From assembly GCA_900320595.1 (NCBI GenBank), contig ONSW01000010.1, positions 22,347-86,346 on the forward strand: a stretch of DNA of 64,000 nucleotides. Direction: 5' to 3'. Each line of letters opens with the position of its first letter. The first letter of the stretch is position 1. The DNA comes from an uncultured Eubacteriales bacterium. Lineage in GTDB: Bacteria; Bacillota; Clostridia; Oscillospirales; Oscillospiraceae. Below the pieces are notes generated by a model that did no database searches, was not told the origin of the DNA, and saw only the letters and a program-made list of their open reading frames with translations. This document shows, piece after piece, positions 35,803-44,083 of this stretch. The translations under genes and the position numbers were made by a program.

Positions 35803-37629
35803 ATGGAAACAAAACGTGCAAACGGATGGCGCACAGCGGCGATCATCGCGATGATCCTCTGCCTCGCGCTTGCCATCCTGTGTATAGTCATCCTGGCTCC
35901 GACAAACCATGGCGCGGAGCAGCCGCCGCTCGATGCAGAGGCGGAGCTTAAGTCCTGGTCGGCCGATTCCGCGGCACGGGACAGCCTTGTCGCCTATGTC
36001 AAGGCCGTCACGGAGGATGGCGGCGCGGATTATATCCCCGTGCGGGACCGCATCGCCGTGTTCGACATGGACGGGACGCTGACCTGCGAGACCTATTACA
36101 CCTATTACGACACGATGATGTTCATCGAATACTGTCTTGTCGACCATCCCGAGCGCGTCTCGGACGAGCTCAAGGAGATCGCGGCCTCGATCAAGCCGGG
36201 CTATCTCGCCGACGAGAACCTCGCGCGGAACTTCGCCAAGGCCTATGCCGGGATGACGATGGAGGAGTTCTATCAGTATGTTGTCGAATTCGGGCAGAAG
36301 AAGACCGAGAGCTTCCACAACATGCGCTACATCGACAACTTCTATCTTCCCATGGCGGAGGTCGTGAAGTATCTCTATGACAACGGCTTTACGATCTATG
36401 TCATCAGCGGCACCGAGCGCACGACGACCCGCGCGATCGTGGCAAACTCGCCCATCCGGGATTACGTCACGCCGAACCATGTGATCGGAACGGATTTCGA
36501 GGTCAAGCAGCCCGGCCACGAGACGGAAGCGTCCAACCTGAATTTCAAGTATGAAAACGGCGACGAGCTGATCCTGACCGGCGGCTTTATTCAGAAAAAC
36601 CTCAACGCCAACAAGTCCATTTATGTCGAGCGGGAGATCGGTCAGCGCCCCGTGCTGGCCTTCGGCAACAGCGGCAGCGACACGAGCATGATGAACTACA
36701 CGATCGACAGCCGCAACCCCTACCGGGCCGAGGCCTATATGGTCGTGGCCGACGACAGCGTCCGCGAGTGGGGCAAGCAGGATTGGGAGACCAAGTCGGC
36801 GGAATATGCGGCAAAGGGCTATATCCCGATCTCGATGAAGAACGACTTTGCCCAAATCTATCCCGAGGGCATCACCATTGCCGACGAGCAGTACCACGAG
36901 CGGAGATGGACGGTCACCGCGGAGGAAGCGGCAGCCCCGGCGGCGGAAGCGAAGGCGGCGGGCGACGTCATCCTCTCGGACGATCCCTCTGACTTCGTCC
37001 TGCTGAGCGAGGCCGTGCCGGACGCCATCCTTGAGATCCGCTACTATTCCACCTATAACTTCGTCGGCGATCGGATCGACGGCTATGAGGAGCCGCTCGC
37101 CATGCTGACGGAGGAAGCGGCGGCCGCGCTGCGGGACGTGAGCGACGAGCTCAAGGGCATGGGGTACCGCCTGAAGATCTTTGACGCCTACCGCCCGCAG
37201 ATGGCCGTGACGCATTTCATGAACTGGGCGCTCGACACCGAAGACACCCGCATGAAGGACTATTTCTATCCGGAGCTCGAAAAGGACGTGCTCTTCCCGC
37301 AGGGTTACATCGCCGAGCACTCCGGCCACAGCCGCGGCAGCACCGTCGACCTGACACTCTTTGACATGACGACGGAGAAGGAAGTCGACATGGGCGGCAC
37401 CTTTGACTATTTCGGCGAGCTCAGCCATCCCGACTATACCGGGATCACCGAGGAGCAGTATGCAAACCGCATGCTGCTGCGCGAGGTGATGCTCAAGCAC
37501 GGCTTCAAGCCGCTTGTCGAGGAATGGTGGCACTTCACGCTCGCGGACGAGCCGTATCCCGACACTTATTTCACCTTCCCCATCAACAGCGATTCGCTCG
37601 CCGACGGGGCGTATGACAAGGCCGCGTAA
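35803..37629 (+). CDS. Membrane-anchored HAD phosphatase fused to a VanX-type D-Ala-D-Ala dipeptidase
   Basis: A 608-residue two-enzyme protein. Residues 11-31 are a membrane anchor, so both domains should lie outside the cell. The HAD domain (about 80-330) has AVFDMDGTLTC with nucleophile Asp88 and Asp90, VISGTERTTTR (motif II), and AFGNSGSDTSMM (about 287, motif IV). It resembles secreted acid or phosphocholine phosphatases. From about 389 a VanX/M15D domain follows with LEIRYYSTYNFVGDRI, DAYRPQ, the zinc motif SGHSRGSTVDL (about 506) and EWWHF (about 573), holding the zinc His and catalytic Glu. An Ala-rich linker joins them. The start ATG has AAGGGAGA upstream. Whether it lowers glycopeptide susceptibility is unknown; extracytoplasmic placement argues for wall-peptide recycling instead. 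Confidence 0.82.
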   Translation: METKRANGWRTAAIIAMILCLALAILCIVILAPTNHGAEQPPLDAEAELKSWSADSAARDSLVAYVKAVTEDGGADYIPVRDRIAVFDMDGTLTCETYYTYYDTMMFIEYCLVDHPERVSDELKEIAASIKPGYLADENLARNFAKAYAGMTMEEFYQYVVEFGQKKTESFHNMRYIDNFYLPMAEVVKYLYDNGFTIYVISGTERTTTRAIVANSPIRDYVTPNHVIGTDFEVKQPGHETEASNLNFKYENGDELILTGGFIQKNLNANKSIYVEREIGQRPVLAFGNSGSDTSMMNYTIDSRNPYRAEAYMVVADDSVREWGKQDWETKSAEYAAKGYIPISMKNDFAQIYPEGITIADEQYHERRWTVTAEEAAAPAAEAKAAGDVILSDDPSDFVLLSEAVPDAILEIRYYSTYNFVGDRIDGYEEPLAMLTEEAAAALRDVSDELKGMGYRLKIFDAYRPQMAVTHFMNWALDTEDTRMKDYFYPELEKDVLFPQGYIAEHSGHSRGSTVDLTLFDMTTEKEVDMGGTFDYFGELSHPDYTGITEEQYANRMLLREVMLKHGFKPLVEEWWHFTLADEPYPDTYFTFPINSDSLADGAYDKAA

Positions 37630-37668
37630 GTGCGGGGAGAGAACAGAAAGAAACGCTCCCGGTCAAAA

Positions 37669-37945
37669 GGACGCGCAGATTAGGGAGACGACAGGTTTTG
37701 AACGGATCTTTTCCGCCCATACTTCACAGAAAAATCCGGAAACACATCAAGTATTTCCGGATTTTTCTATATTGTCTGGACAAAAAAACTCTCGCTCAAA
37801 ACTGCTTTGCACGCAAAAAGTGAGATTTTTGTGTCGGGCGAGGCGAAAAGCGCATGAATAATGGCTATATATTCCGAGCATTTTCAACGATGCCCGGCGT
37901 GAAAGATATCCTTTTTGCGCTGCCGTATCCCTATTCTGCGCGCCC
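37669..37945 (+). mobile_element. MITE copy A, with 26-bp terminal inverted repeats
   Basis: Left end GGACGCGCAGATTAGGGAGA and right end CTATTCTGCGCGCCC are inverted repeats. The body is nearly the same as copy B (56271-56505) in the other orientation, sharing GACGACAGGTTTTGAACGG, GTGTCGGGCGAGGCGAAAAG and GGCTATATATTCCGAGC. This copy is about 42 bp longer, owing to a hairpin at 37728-37768. No transposase is encoded. Confidence 0.85.
37728..37768 (+). terminator. Perfect hairpin inside MITE copy A
   Basis: AGAAAAATCCGGAAA / TTTCCGGATTTTTCT, loop of 11 bases. It lies about 100 bp behind the HAD-VanX gene and can end its transcription. Copy B lacks this segment. Confidence 0.75.
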
Positions 37946-38075
37946 TAAGGCCGGGAGCGTTTTCATAAAGAATGGAATGACAGACTTAATTTTCATTAAA
38001 ATGTCCGCTCCCTGCTTGCTCTTTTCCCGTAAGGTGGGTATAATTCCCATCGCATCATACAAGATGGAGAAAAAC

Positions 38076-39086
38076 ATGAAAAAGACAGTTGTTATCATGA
38101 TATTGATCGCGGCGCTCGCGCTCTCGCTTGCTGCATGCGGGAAAGCGCCCGCCGCGCAGAATACCGCCCCGGCCGCCGAAGCGCAGACGCCTGCCCAGGA
38201 GACAACTCCCGCGGCGGAAACGCCCGCCGCGCCGCAGAGCGAGCCGACTGAGCCCGCCGCGAAGCCCGAAGCCGAGGCCTTCCCCGCAAGAGCCGACGGC
38301 GAACGCTTTGAAGACGTCATCATGATCGAGGGCATGGAGGAGACCGTCCGCTACGAGCATGTCAAAAGCGCTGCGTTCGGCTTTGAGATGGACTATGACT
38401 ATGAGAACTTTGTACGCCGGAGCGACGCGGACTGTGAGCGGTTCGTCTCGGTCTGGGACAACGCCGCCGAGCCCGAGAATTATATTGAGGTAAGATCCGA
38501 CACAGGCAACGCCGAGCTCGTCGCCGACGCGATCATCGCGCGCCTTTCCGGGGACTATGAGATCAGACAGGAATACCGCGAGCTTGCGCGCGCGGGGCAG
38601 TGCATCCACATCGCGGCGGACATCATCAAGGGCACCGACCGGATGCCGGATCATCTGCAGTACGTCTACGTCATCCCGGCGGCCGACGGCTGCCGCGTCG
38701 TCACGGAGCACTGCTTCGTCGTGGATTGCGAAGGCCTCCTCAGACGCTTTGACTATATGCTGAACACGCTCACGGTCCCGGACGGAAACGGGGGAGAGGC
38801 GCTTTCGGATGAAGAGGCGCTTTCGGCCGTCAGAGCGTACTGCCTTGATTCCAACCCGGATCTGGAGGGCATCGTGAACGCCGACGAGTATCCGGTCTAC
38901 TGGATGGTAGAGACGAGCAGCGAGCAGCAGGTCGTGGTCCTGTTCCGCTCCTACACGGGCTCTGAGACCCGCTACTATGTCGACCGCGCCACGGGCGAGA
39001 CCACCGTGACAGATTTTGTCCCCGGCATCATGAGCGCCGAGCAGCCCTCGGAGGAGAGGCTGAACGTGCGGGACTATCTCGGCTGA
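38076..39086 (+). CDS. Lipoprotein of unknown function, paralogue 1
   Basis: A 336-residue lipoprotein with signal and lipobox LAAC. An Ala/Pro/Glu-rich linker (about 25-70) leads to a domain starting RADGERFEDVIMIEGMEETV and ending YMLNTLTVPDG. A second C-terminal domain (about 250-336) with YRVDRATGET-like TRYYVDRATGETTVTDF resembles a PepSY-type fold. GGAGA lies six bases before the ATG; earlier in-frame ATGs lie in the MITE and are not native. The first domain is repeated in the next gene. Function unknown. Confidence 0.75.
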   Translation: MKKTVVIMILIAALALSLAACGKAPAAQNTAPAAEAQTPAQETTPAAETPAAPQSEPTEPAAKPEAEAFPARADGERFEDVIMIEGMEETVRYEHVKSAAFGFEMDYDYENFVRRSDADCERFVSVWDNAAEPENYIEVRSDTGNAELVADAIIARLSGDYEIRQEYRELARAGQCIHIAADIIKGTDRMPDHLQYVYVIPAADGCRVVTEHCFVVDCEGLLRRFDYMLNTLTVPDGNGGEALSDEEALSAVRAYCLDSNPDLEGIVNADEYPVYWMVETSSEQQVVVLFRSYTGSETRYYVDRATGETTVTDFVPGIMSAEQPSEERLNVRDYLG

Positions 39087-39143
39087 TCGCCTTGCCGCTT
39101 CGATTTGCAGACCCCTGTGACAGGAAAACAGTTGGAGGGAAAC

Positions 39144-39824
39144 ATGAAAAAGACGGTTGTTATGATACTGCTTACCGCGGCGCTTCTGCTGTCGCTCGCC
39201 GGCTGCGGGATAGCTCCCGCCGCTGATACCGGCGCCGCCGGGACGCAGAGCGTACCGGCCGAAAATGCCGCGCCCGAGAGTGCGCAGCCCGCACCCGCCG
39301 AAGCGCCGGAGACCTCCGGCCGCGCCGACGGCGAGCGCTTTGAGGAGACGATCGTGCTTGAGGGCATGGAGGAGACGGTCGCATACGAGCACGTCCGCAA
39401 TGAGACCGTCGGCTTTGAGCTGGATTATGAATACGAGGATCTCGAACGCCACGGCGATCTCGAAAGCGAGAGCTTCGTCTCCCGCTGGGACGATCCCGAC
39501 GATCCCTGGAACTATCTCGAAGTAAGGCGCGACACGGGAAAAGCCAACCTGGTCGGCGACGCCCTGGCCGCGACGCTGAAAGGCATGTACGACAGCGTCG
39601 ACTATGAGGAATCCACGCTCGAGCGCGCGGGCGACTGCCTCGTGATCAGCGCCTCCGGCGCCAAGGACGGCGTCGCGCCCGCCGGCTCGCTGCAGACGGT
39701 GTACGTCATCCCGGCAGCCGACGGCTGCCTCGTCGCGACGGCGCACTGCACCTATGAGAGCGCTGAGGGCTTCGGCGCGCGCTTCGCGTACATGATGAAC
39801 ACGCTCACGCTCATCGGCGGATAA
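39144..39824 (+). CDS. Lipoprotein of unknown function, paralogue 2
   Basis: A 226-residue lipoprotein (lipobox LAGC) whose whole mature domain matches the first domain of the preceding gene: RADGERFEETIVLEGMEETV, NYLEVRRDTGKA, VYVIPAADGCLV, YMMNTLTL. It lacks the second domain. TTGGAGGGA precedes the ATG. The pair most likely arose by tandem duplication, with gain or loss of the C-terminal domain. It probably belongs to the same transcript as the following phosphatase gene. Confidence 0.75.
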   Translation: MKKTVVMILLTAALLLSLAGCGIAPAADTGAAGTQSVPAENAAPESAQPAPAEAPETSGRADGERFEETIVLEGMEETVAYEHVRNETVGFELDYEYEDLERHGDLESESFVSRWDDPDDPWNYLEVRRDTGKANLVGDALAATLKGMYDSVDYEESTLERAGDCLVISASGAKDGVAPAGSLQTVYVIPAADGCLVATAHCTYESAEGFGARFAYMMNTLTLIGG

Positions 39825-39864
39825 GGGCGCAAAAGCCGCCGATTTCCGGAAAGAGGGAGAGAAA

Positions 39865-40596
39865 ATGAGACTTTTGTTTATCCGTCACGGCGATCCCGAT
39901 TATACCGTGGACGGTCTGACGCCGACGGGACGGCTTGAGGCGCAGCTTTTATCCGACCGCATTGCGCCGATGGACATTGCGGAATACTATGTTTCCACGA
40001 TGGGCCGGGCGCGGGATACGGCGCGCCCGACGCTCGAAAAGGCGGGGCGCACGGCAGAGGAATGCGACTGGCTGCGGGAATTTTCGATCGGCGTCCACCG
40101 CCCGGACAAAGAGGGCGCGCTCAGCGCGGTCCCCTGGGACTGGCTCCCGCAGGACTGGGCAAAGGACCCCATCCTGCTCGACCGCGAGCACTGGCACGAG
40201 CACCCCGTGTTTGCCGAGATGGATCTGAAGGGCGCATACGACCGCGTCGTAGCGGAATTCGAGCGGGTCCTCGCCGCACACGGCTATGTCCGCGACGGCC
40301 TGTGCTATCGCGTCGAGCGCCAGAGCAGTGAAACGCTGGCCTTTTTCTGCCATTTCGGCGTAAGCTGCGTGCTGATGAGCAGACTTATGAACGTCTCGCC
40401 GATGGTGCTGTGGCACGCACTTGCCATGGCGCCGAGCTCCGTCACCACGGTCTATACCGAGGAGCGGCGGCCGGGCGTCGCGTCGTTCCGCGCCTCCGCC
40501 GTCGGGGATATCTCACATCTATACTGCCGCGGGCAGGAGCCCTCCTTTGCCGCGCGCTTCTGCGAGGTGTACGGAAACGGCGACCGAGTCGATTAA
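39865..40596 (+). CDS. Histidine phosphatase family protein
   Basis: Phosphoglycerate-mutase-like phosphatase of 243 residues. The catalytic RHG is in LLFIRHGDPDYT at the N-terminus, and a later conserved His is in FFCHFGVSCVL. There is a characteristic LTPTGRLEAQLLSDRI. GAGGGAGAG precedes the ATG by six bases. Substrate unknown. It follows the two lipoprotein genes at about 40 bp. Confidence 0.85.
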   Translation: MRLLFIRHGDPDYTVDGLTPTGRLEAQLLSDRIAPMDIAEYYVSTMGRARDTARPTLEKAGRTAEECDWLREFSIGVHRPDKEGALSAVPWDWLPQDWAKDPILLDREHWHEHPVFAEMDLKGAYDRVVAEFERVLAAHGYVRDGLCYRVERQSSETLAFFCHFGVSCVLMSRLMNVSPMVLWHALAMAPSSVTTVYTEERRPGVASFRASAVGDISHLYCRGQEPSFAARFCEVYGNGDRVD

Positions 40597-40608
40597 ATAC
40601 TGAATGAA

Positions 40609-40647
40609 AAAACAGTTCCCCGGATCGGTTGACCCGGGGAGCTGTTT
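40609..40647 (-). terminator. Terminator for the minus-strand membrane-protein gene
   Basis: AACAGTTCCCCGG / CCGGGGAGCTGTT, with a run of six T on the minus-strand side. It may also weakly stop transcription from the left. Confidence 0.7.
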
Positions 40648-40665
40648 GTCATAAGGAGAAGACGA

Positions 40666-41010
40666 TCATTTCTTCGCCTGCTTCTTTACGTTGTTCGCCG
40701 CGATAAAGACAATAAAGTTCATCACGACGCTGAGTACCGAGACGCCGATCATCTCGTCCGCGCTGCCTGCGATGGCGAGGACCAGCTGGAGCACGCTGAG
40801 GATCAGCGCGATCAGGACGACGACCCATGCGCCGCCGATTTTCTTCGCGTCCTTCGCCGCGGCGAAGAGAAGATACGCCGTCAGCAGCGACACGGCCGCG
40901 CTCACCCACGACGAGACGCTGTCGCCCTAAACCGCGGTGATCACGTTGACGACGGCCGAGAGAATCTCAAGGATACCGAATGCTCTCAAAACTTTCTGAC
41001 TTTTGGACAT
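40666..41010 (-). pseudogene. Small membrane protein gene with an in-frame amber stop
   Basis: From an ATG behind AGGAAA the frame reads MSKSQKVLRAFGILEILSAV, reaches TAG at codon 28 (40927-40929), and then continues in the same frame for 86 codons as SWVSAAVSLLTAYLL and further hydrophobic segments. The whole would be a 114-residue, four-segment membrane protein. The stop either inactivates it or is a sequencing error. A shorter product could start at the Met at 40905. Confidence 0.7.
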
Positions 41011-41185
41011 GATGCGTTTCCTCCCAGTATTGCCGATGATAGAGGTATTTTATACCAACGTGGAGAAAAAAGTCAGTTCCATCGGGACAAAACTGCCTGC
41101 GGGACTTCCCTGCAGGGCGGGAAAATGCTATACTGATGGTCACAGATAAATCGCTTCATCCGAAAGCGGCGGCAGGAGGGCTTCC

Positions 41186-41854
41186 ATGGAAAAAAAGCAA
41201 CAACCGGGCAAGCGTATTTTGATGAGCGCGCTCGGCGTCGTCATCTGCGGTGTCAGCGTGGGCATGTTCAAGCACGCCGCGCTCGGCGTCGACCCGTTCC
41301 AGAGCCTGATGAGCGGGCTCGACGCCGTGATCCCGATCCATTTCGGCACGCTGTATGTGATCGCGAATCTGCTGCTCCTTGCCTTTGCGCTGGCTTTCGA
41401 CAGGCGCAAGATCGGCCTTGCGACGCTCATCAACCTCTTTCTGCTCGGCTATATCGCGGAGTTTTCCCAGTCGTGCATGGCGCGGCTCGTGCCATCCCCG
41501 GCTCTCGGCGTCCGCTTTCTGATCCTGGCCCTTGCCGTGGTGATCATGTGTCTGGCCTCCGCGTTCTATTTCACGGCGGATCTGGGCGTGTCCACCTATG
41601 ACGCCGTGGCGCTCATCTGGTCGGAAAAGCAAAGCCGGATCCCGTTCTCCGTTTGCCGCGTGATCACGGACCTCGTGTGCGTGCTTGCCGGCGTCGCGCT
41701 GTGCCTCGCCGCCGGGTTTTCCCTCCGCCGGATCACCGGCGAAGTCGGCATCGGCACGATCATCACGGCCTTCTTCATGGGGCCGCTGATCCAGTTCTTC
41801 AACATCCGTATCGCGCGGCCCTTCCTCTGCGGCAGGGGAAAAACAGAACCGTAA
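41186..41854 (+). CDS. YczE/YitT-like membrane protein
   Basis: A 222-residue integral membrane protein with five or six hydrophobic segments. The pattern GVVICGVSVGMFKHAALGVDPF and DLGVSTYDAVALIW is typical of the YczE/YyaS/YitT group, with duplicated GxDP-type loops. Their function is unknown; YczE affects surfactin production in Bacillus. GGAGGGCTT precedes the ATG. It appears to start a new transcription unit (possible TATACT at about 41131). Confidence 0.7.
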   Translation: MEKKQQPGKRILMSALGVVICGVSVGMFKHAALGVDPFQSLMSGLDAVIPIHFGTLYVIANLLLLAFALAFDRRKIGLATLINLFLLGYIAEFSQSCMARLVPSPALGVRFLILALAVVIMCLASAFYFTADLGVSTYDAVALIWSEKQSRIPFSVCRVITDLVCVLAGVALCLAAGFSLRRITGEVGIGTIITAFFMGPLIQFFNIRIARPFLCGRGKTEP

Positions 41855-41931
41855 CGCCCGGAGGGGCAAAGCACGCTCTGCTGCCCGCGCCGGACGGCAG
41901 AGAAAGAACACAAAACATTGAGGTGATACGA

Positions 41932-42132
41932 ATGCGGCCGGTGATCGCAAAGCTTGCAAAAATGCTGACGGACTGTATGGACGTCAAGACGGGTCTCGTG
42001 AAAATGAGTGAGGACCGCTGGGAATATAAGATGCTGAGCGTCCTTTTGACGGACGAGATGGCGGAGCTGATGCTGAAAATGGGGCGGCGCAGGCCGACCA
42101 CGGCGGCGTGCGCCGCGCGGGGAAGATCATGA
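41932..42132 (+). pseudogene. Truncated N-terminal fragment of a larger oxidoreductase-type gene
   Basis: GAGGTG precedes an ATG reading MRPVIAKLAKMLTDCMDVKT, then EDRWEYKMLSVLLTDEMAEL and MGRRRPTTA, after which the frame becomes non-native and stops. This resembles the small N-terminal helical domain of clostridial 4Fe-4S/FAD pyridine-nucleotide oxidoreductases, in which RKPxT starts a winged helix. The rest is absent. The following esterase gene begins 31 bp later. Confidence 0.5.
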
Positions 42133-42163
42133 TCAAAAGCATGAAGGGAAAGAGCGAAGAAGC

Positions 42164-42826
42164 ATGATGAAAGAATCCTTCGTCCTCGACGGACGCACGG
42201 TGCGGCTCTTCGGAGACGAGACGCCGGAGATCCTCTTCCTCCAGCCCGCGGACGATGGGGAGACGCTGCCGCCGGAGAGCATGCGGGAGTGCGGCGTGCC
42301 CTTTGTGCACGCGGCCTTTGAGGTAAAGGACTGGAACCGGGACTTAAGCCCCTGGGAGGCGCCGCCGGTATTCGGAAAAAACGCTTTTGGCGGCGGCGCG
42401 GCGGACACGCTCGCGTTCCTGACGGAGCGGCTGCTGCCGGAGCTGCGCGTCCGGCTCGGGCTGCGGGACGACGTGAGGCTCTGCGTCGGCGGCTATTCGC
42501 TCGCGGGGCTCTTCGCCCTTTGGGCGGCGAGCCGGACGGAGCTCTTCGACGCTGTCGCGGCGGCCTCGCCCTCGGTGTGGTTCCCCGGCTGGCTCGACTA
42601 TTGCCGGGAAAACCCGATCCATGCCAAAAATGTATATCTCAGCCTCGGCGACAGGGAGGAGCGGACGAAAAATCCCGTGATGGCGCGCGTCGGCGACTGC
42701 ATCCGCGAAACGGAAGCGCTGCTGCGTCCCGACCACGCCGTCACGCTCGAGTGGAATCCCGGCGGCCATTTTCAGGATCCGGCCGGGCGCACCGCAAAAG
42801 CCTTCTGCCGCGCGGCGGCGCTTTAG
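42164..42826 (+). CDS. Esterase D-like alpha/beta hydrolase
   Basis: A 220-residue cytoplasmic hydrolase with nucleophile elbow GGYSLAGLFAL (Ser near 111), an acidic residue in YLSLGDREER, and the C-terminal His in NPGGHFQDP. These make a complete Ser-Asp-His triad. It resembles Esterase D/enterochelin-esterase-type folds. Two adjacent ATGs are possible; the first is given. Substrate unknown. Confidence 0.75.
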   Translation: MMKESFVLDGRTVRLFGDETPEILFLQPADDGETLPPESMRECGVPFVHAAFEVKDWNRDLSPWEAPPVFGKNAFGGGAADTLAFLTERLLPELRVRLGLRDDVRLCVGGYSLAGLFALWAASRTELFDAVAAASPSVWFPGWLDYCRENPIHAKNVYLSLGDREERTKNPVMARVGDCIRETEALLRPDHAVTLEWNPGGHFQDPAGRTAKAFCRAAAL

Positions 42827-42840
42827 TGACAAAGACCCGA

Positions 42841-43734
42841 TCAGCCCCGCTCCTGCTGCGCGGCAAAGGACGCACGTACCTGGGCGAGAAAACGCTCGGC
42901 GATCGGCGTGAAGGCCTGATACCGGTTCCAGATCAAATACAGTCTGACCGGGAGCGCGGGGAAAAGCGGCCGGAATACCAGCCCGCTCTCGCGGGAGGTG
43001 TTGACGAGATGGGCAAAGGTAAGCTGATACCCAAGTCCCTCGCGCACAAAGAGCGAGGCGTTGTAGCTCAGACGCGACGAGCCCTCCAGATGGAGCCGGT
43101 CAAAGCGCTCTCCCGCCCAGGTCTTGATATCCCCGTTCCAGCCCTGCTCGGACGTAAAGAGCGGAAGTCCCGAGAGATCATCCACCGTGATGGTCTCTTT
43201 TTTTGCGAGCGGATCGTTCTCCGGCAGGATCACACCCCAGAGATCGCCCTCGGGGAAGAGGATCGAATCGTATTTCGCCGCGTCCGGGCTGCTGCACAGC
43301 ACGGCGAAGTCGAGCAGCCCCTTGTCGAGCTTTTCCGTGACCTGCTCGGTGTCACCGCTCGTGATGTGATAGTGCAGCGCGGGATAGCTGCGTTTGAGCG
43401 CGTGCAGTTCCCGCGCGAGATACCGGATTTGATATGACTCGGCAAGCCCGAGATACAGCTCTCCGCCGCTGATGTCGTCGAGCGAGAGGAATTCCCGCTC
43501 GATCTTATCGGCCATGGTGACCAGATCCTCCGCCCGGTCGCGCAGCAGCAGCCCCTCGTCCGTGAGCGAGATGTTGAAGCTGTGGCGGACAAAGAGCTTT
43601 TTCCCAAGCTCCTCCTCCAGTGCGCGTATCGTGCGGGAGAGCGTCGGCTGCGTGACGTGAAGAAGCTCGGCGGCCCGGGTCATATTCTCCTCGCGGGCGG
43701 CGGCGAGAAAATAGCGTAAAGCGCGGATCTCCAT
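42841..43734 (-). CDS. LysR-family transcriptional regulator
   Basis: A 297-residue regulator with an N-terminal winged HTH (MEIRALRYFLAAAREENMTR, then VTQPTLSRTIRALE) and a C-terminal ligand-binding domain. The start ATG is preceded by AAAGGAAA. It is convergent with the esterase and divergent from the hydrolase operon at 43855, which it probably controls through the palindrome in between. Inducer unknown. Confidence 0.92.
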   Translation of the reverse strand: MEIRALRYFLAAAREENMTRAAELLHVTQPTLSRTIRALEEELGKKLFVRHSFNISLTDEGLLLRDRAEDLVTMADKIEREFLSLDDISGGELYLGLAESYQIRYLARELHALKRSYPALHYHITSGDTEQVTEKLDKGLLDFAVLCSSPDAAKYDSILFPEGDLWGVILPENDPLAKKETITVDDLSGLPLFTSEQGWNGDIKTWAGERFDRLHLEGSSRLSYNASLFVREGLGYQLTFAHLVNTSRESGLVFRPLFPALPVRLYLIWNRYQAFTPIAERFLAQVRASFAAQQERG

Positions 43735-43766
43735 CGTGATTTTCCTTTCTGCGAAATGCAAAAAAC

Positions 43767-43782
43767 GTATATCATGATATAC
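43767..43782. promoter_or_regulatory. Palindromic operator between LysR and the hydrolase operon
   Basis: GTATATCATGATATAC is a perfect 16-bp palindrome containing T-N11-A spacing, as LysR regulators prefer. A TATAAC box follows at 43785, on the side of the plus-strand genes. Confidence 0.6.
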
Positions 43783-43854
43783 AGTATAACTATTTGCGCA
43801 TGGAAAAGCAATCTGTTATCATGAAATCACAAGAAGAAAACGGAGGACGGAGAA

Positions 43855-44070
43855 GTGGACGAGAGGATCTCGCTGCGCGGATGCATGGAGGACGCGGGCT
43901 GCACGGAGGACAGCATCCGACAGGCAGAAGCGCTCCTTGCATCCGGCGATTCCGAGGCGTTGATCCGGTGTCTGCGCACCTGCCGCTGCGAGCAGCTGGA
44001 CGCGCTGCACGAAAAGCAAAAGCAGCTCGACCGGCTTGATCTGCTGATCCGCAAAGCCCGGACATGGTAA
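43855..44070 (+). CDS. Small helical protein
   Basis: A 71-residue protein with GTG start behind GGAGGACGG. It contains SGDSEALIRCLRTCRCEQLD and a charged C-terminal coiled coil. No family recognised. It lies 13 bp before the alpha/beta hydrolase gene and is probably under LysR control. Confidence 0.6.
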   Translation: MDERISLRGCMEDAGCTEDSIRQAEALLASGDSEALIRCLRTCRCEQLDALHEKQKQLDRLDLLIRKARTW

Positions 44071-44083
44071 GGAGGAAAAGAAC

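Noticed and set aside
35803-37629. Vancomycin-resistance cluster
   Set aside because: No vanH, vanA/B ligase or vanRS genes are present; the VanX-type domain is extracytoplasmic and fused to a phosphatase.
37854-38075. Upstream extension of the first tandem lipoprotein into the MITE
   Set aside because: The signal peptide and ribosome site fit the start at 38076; the 74 extra residues are translated MITE and spacer sequence.
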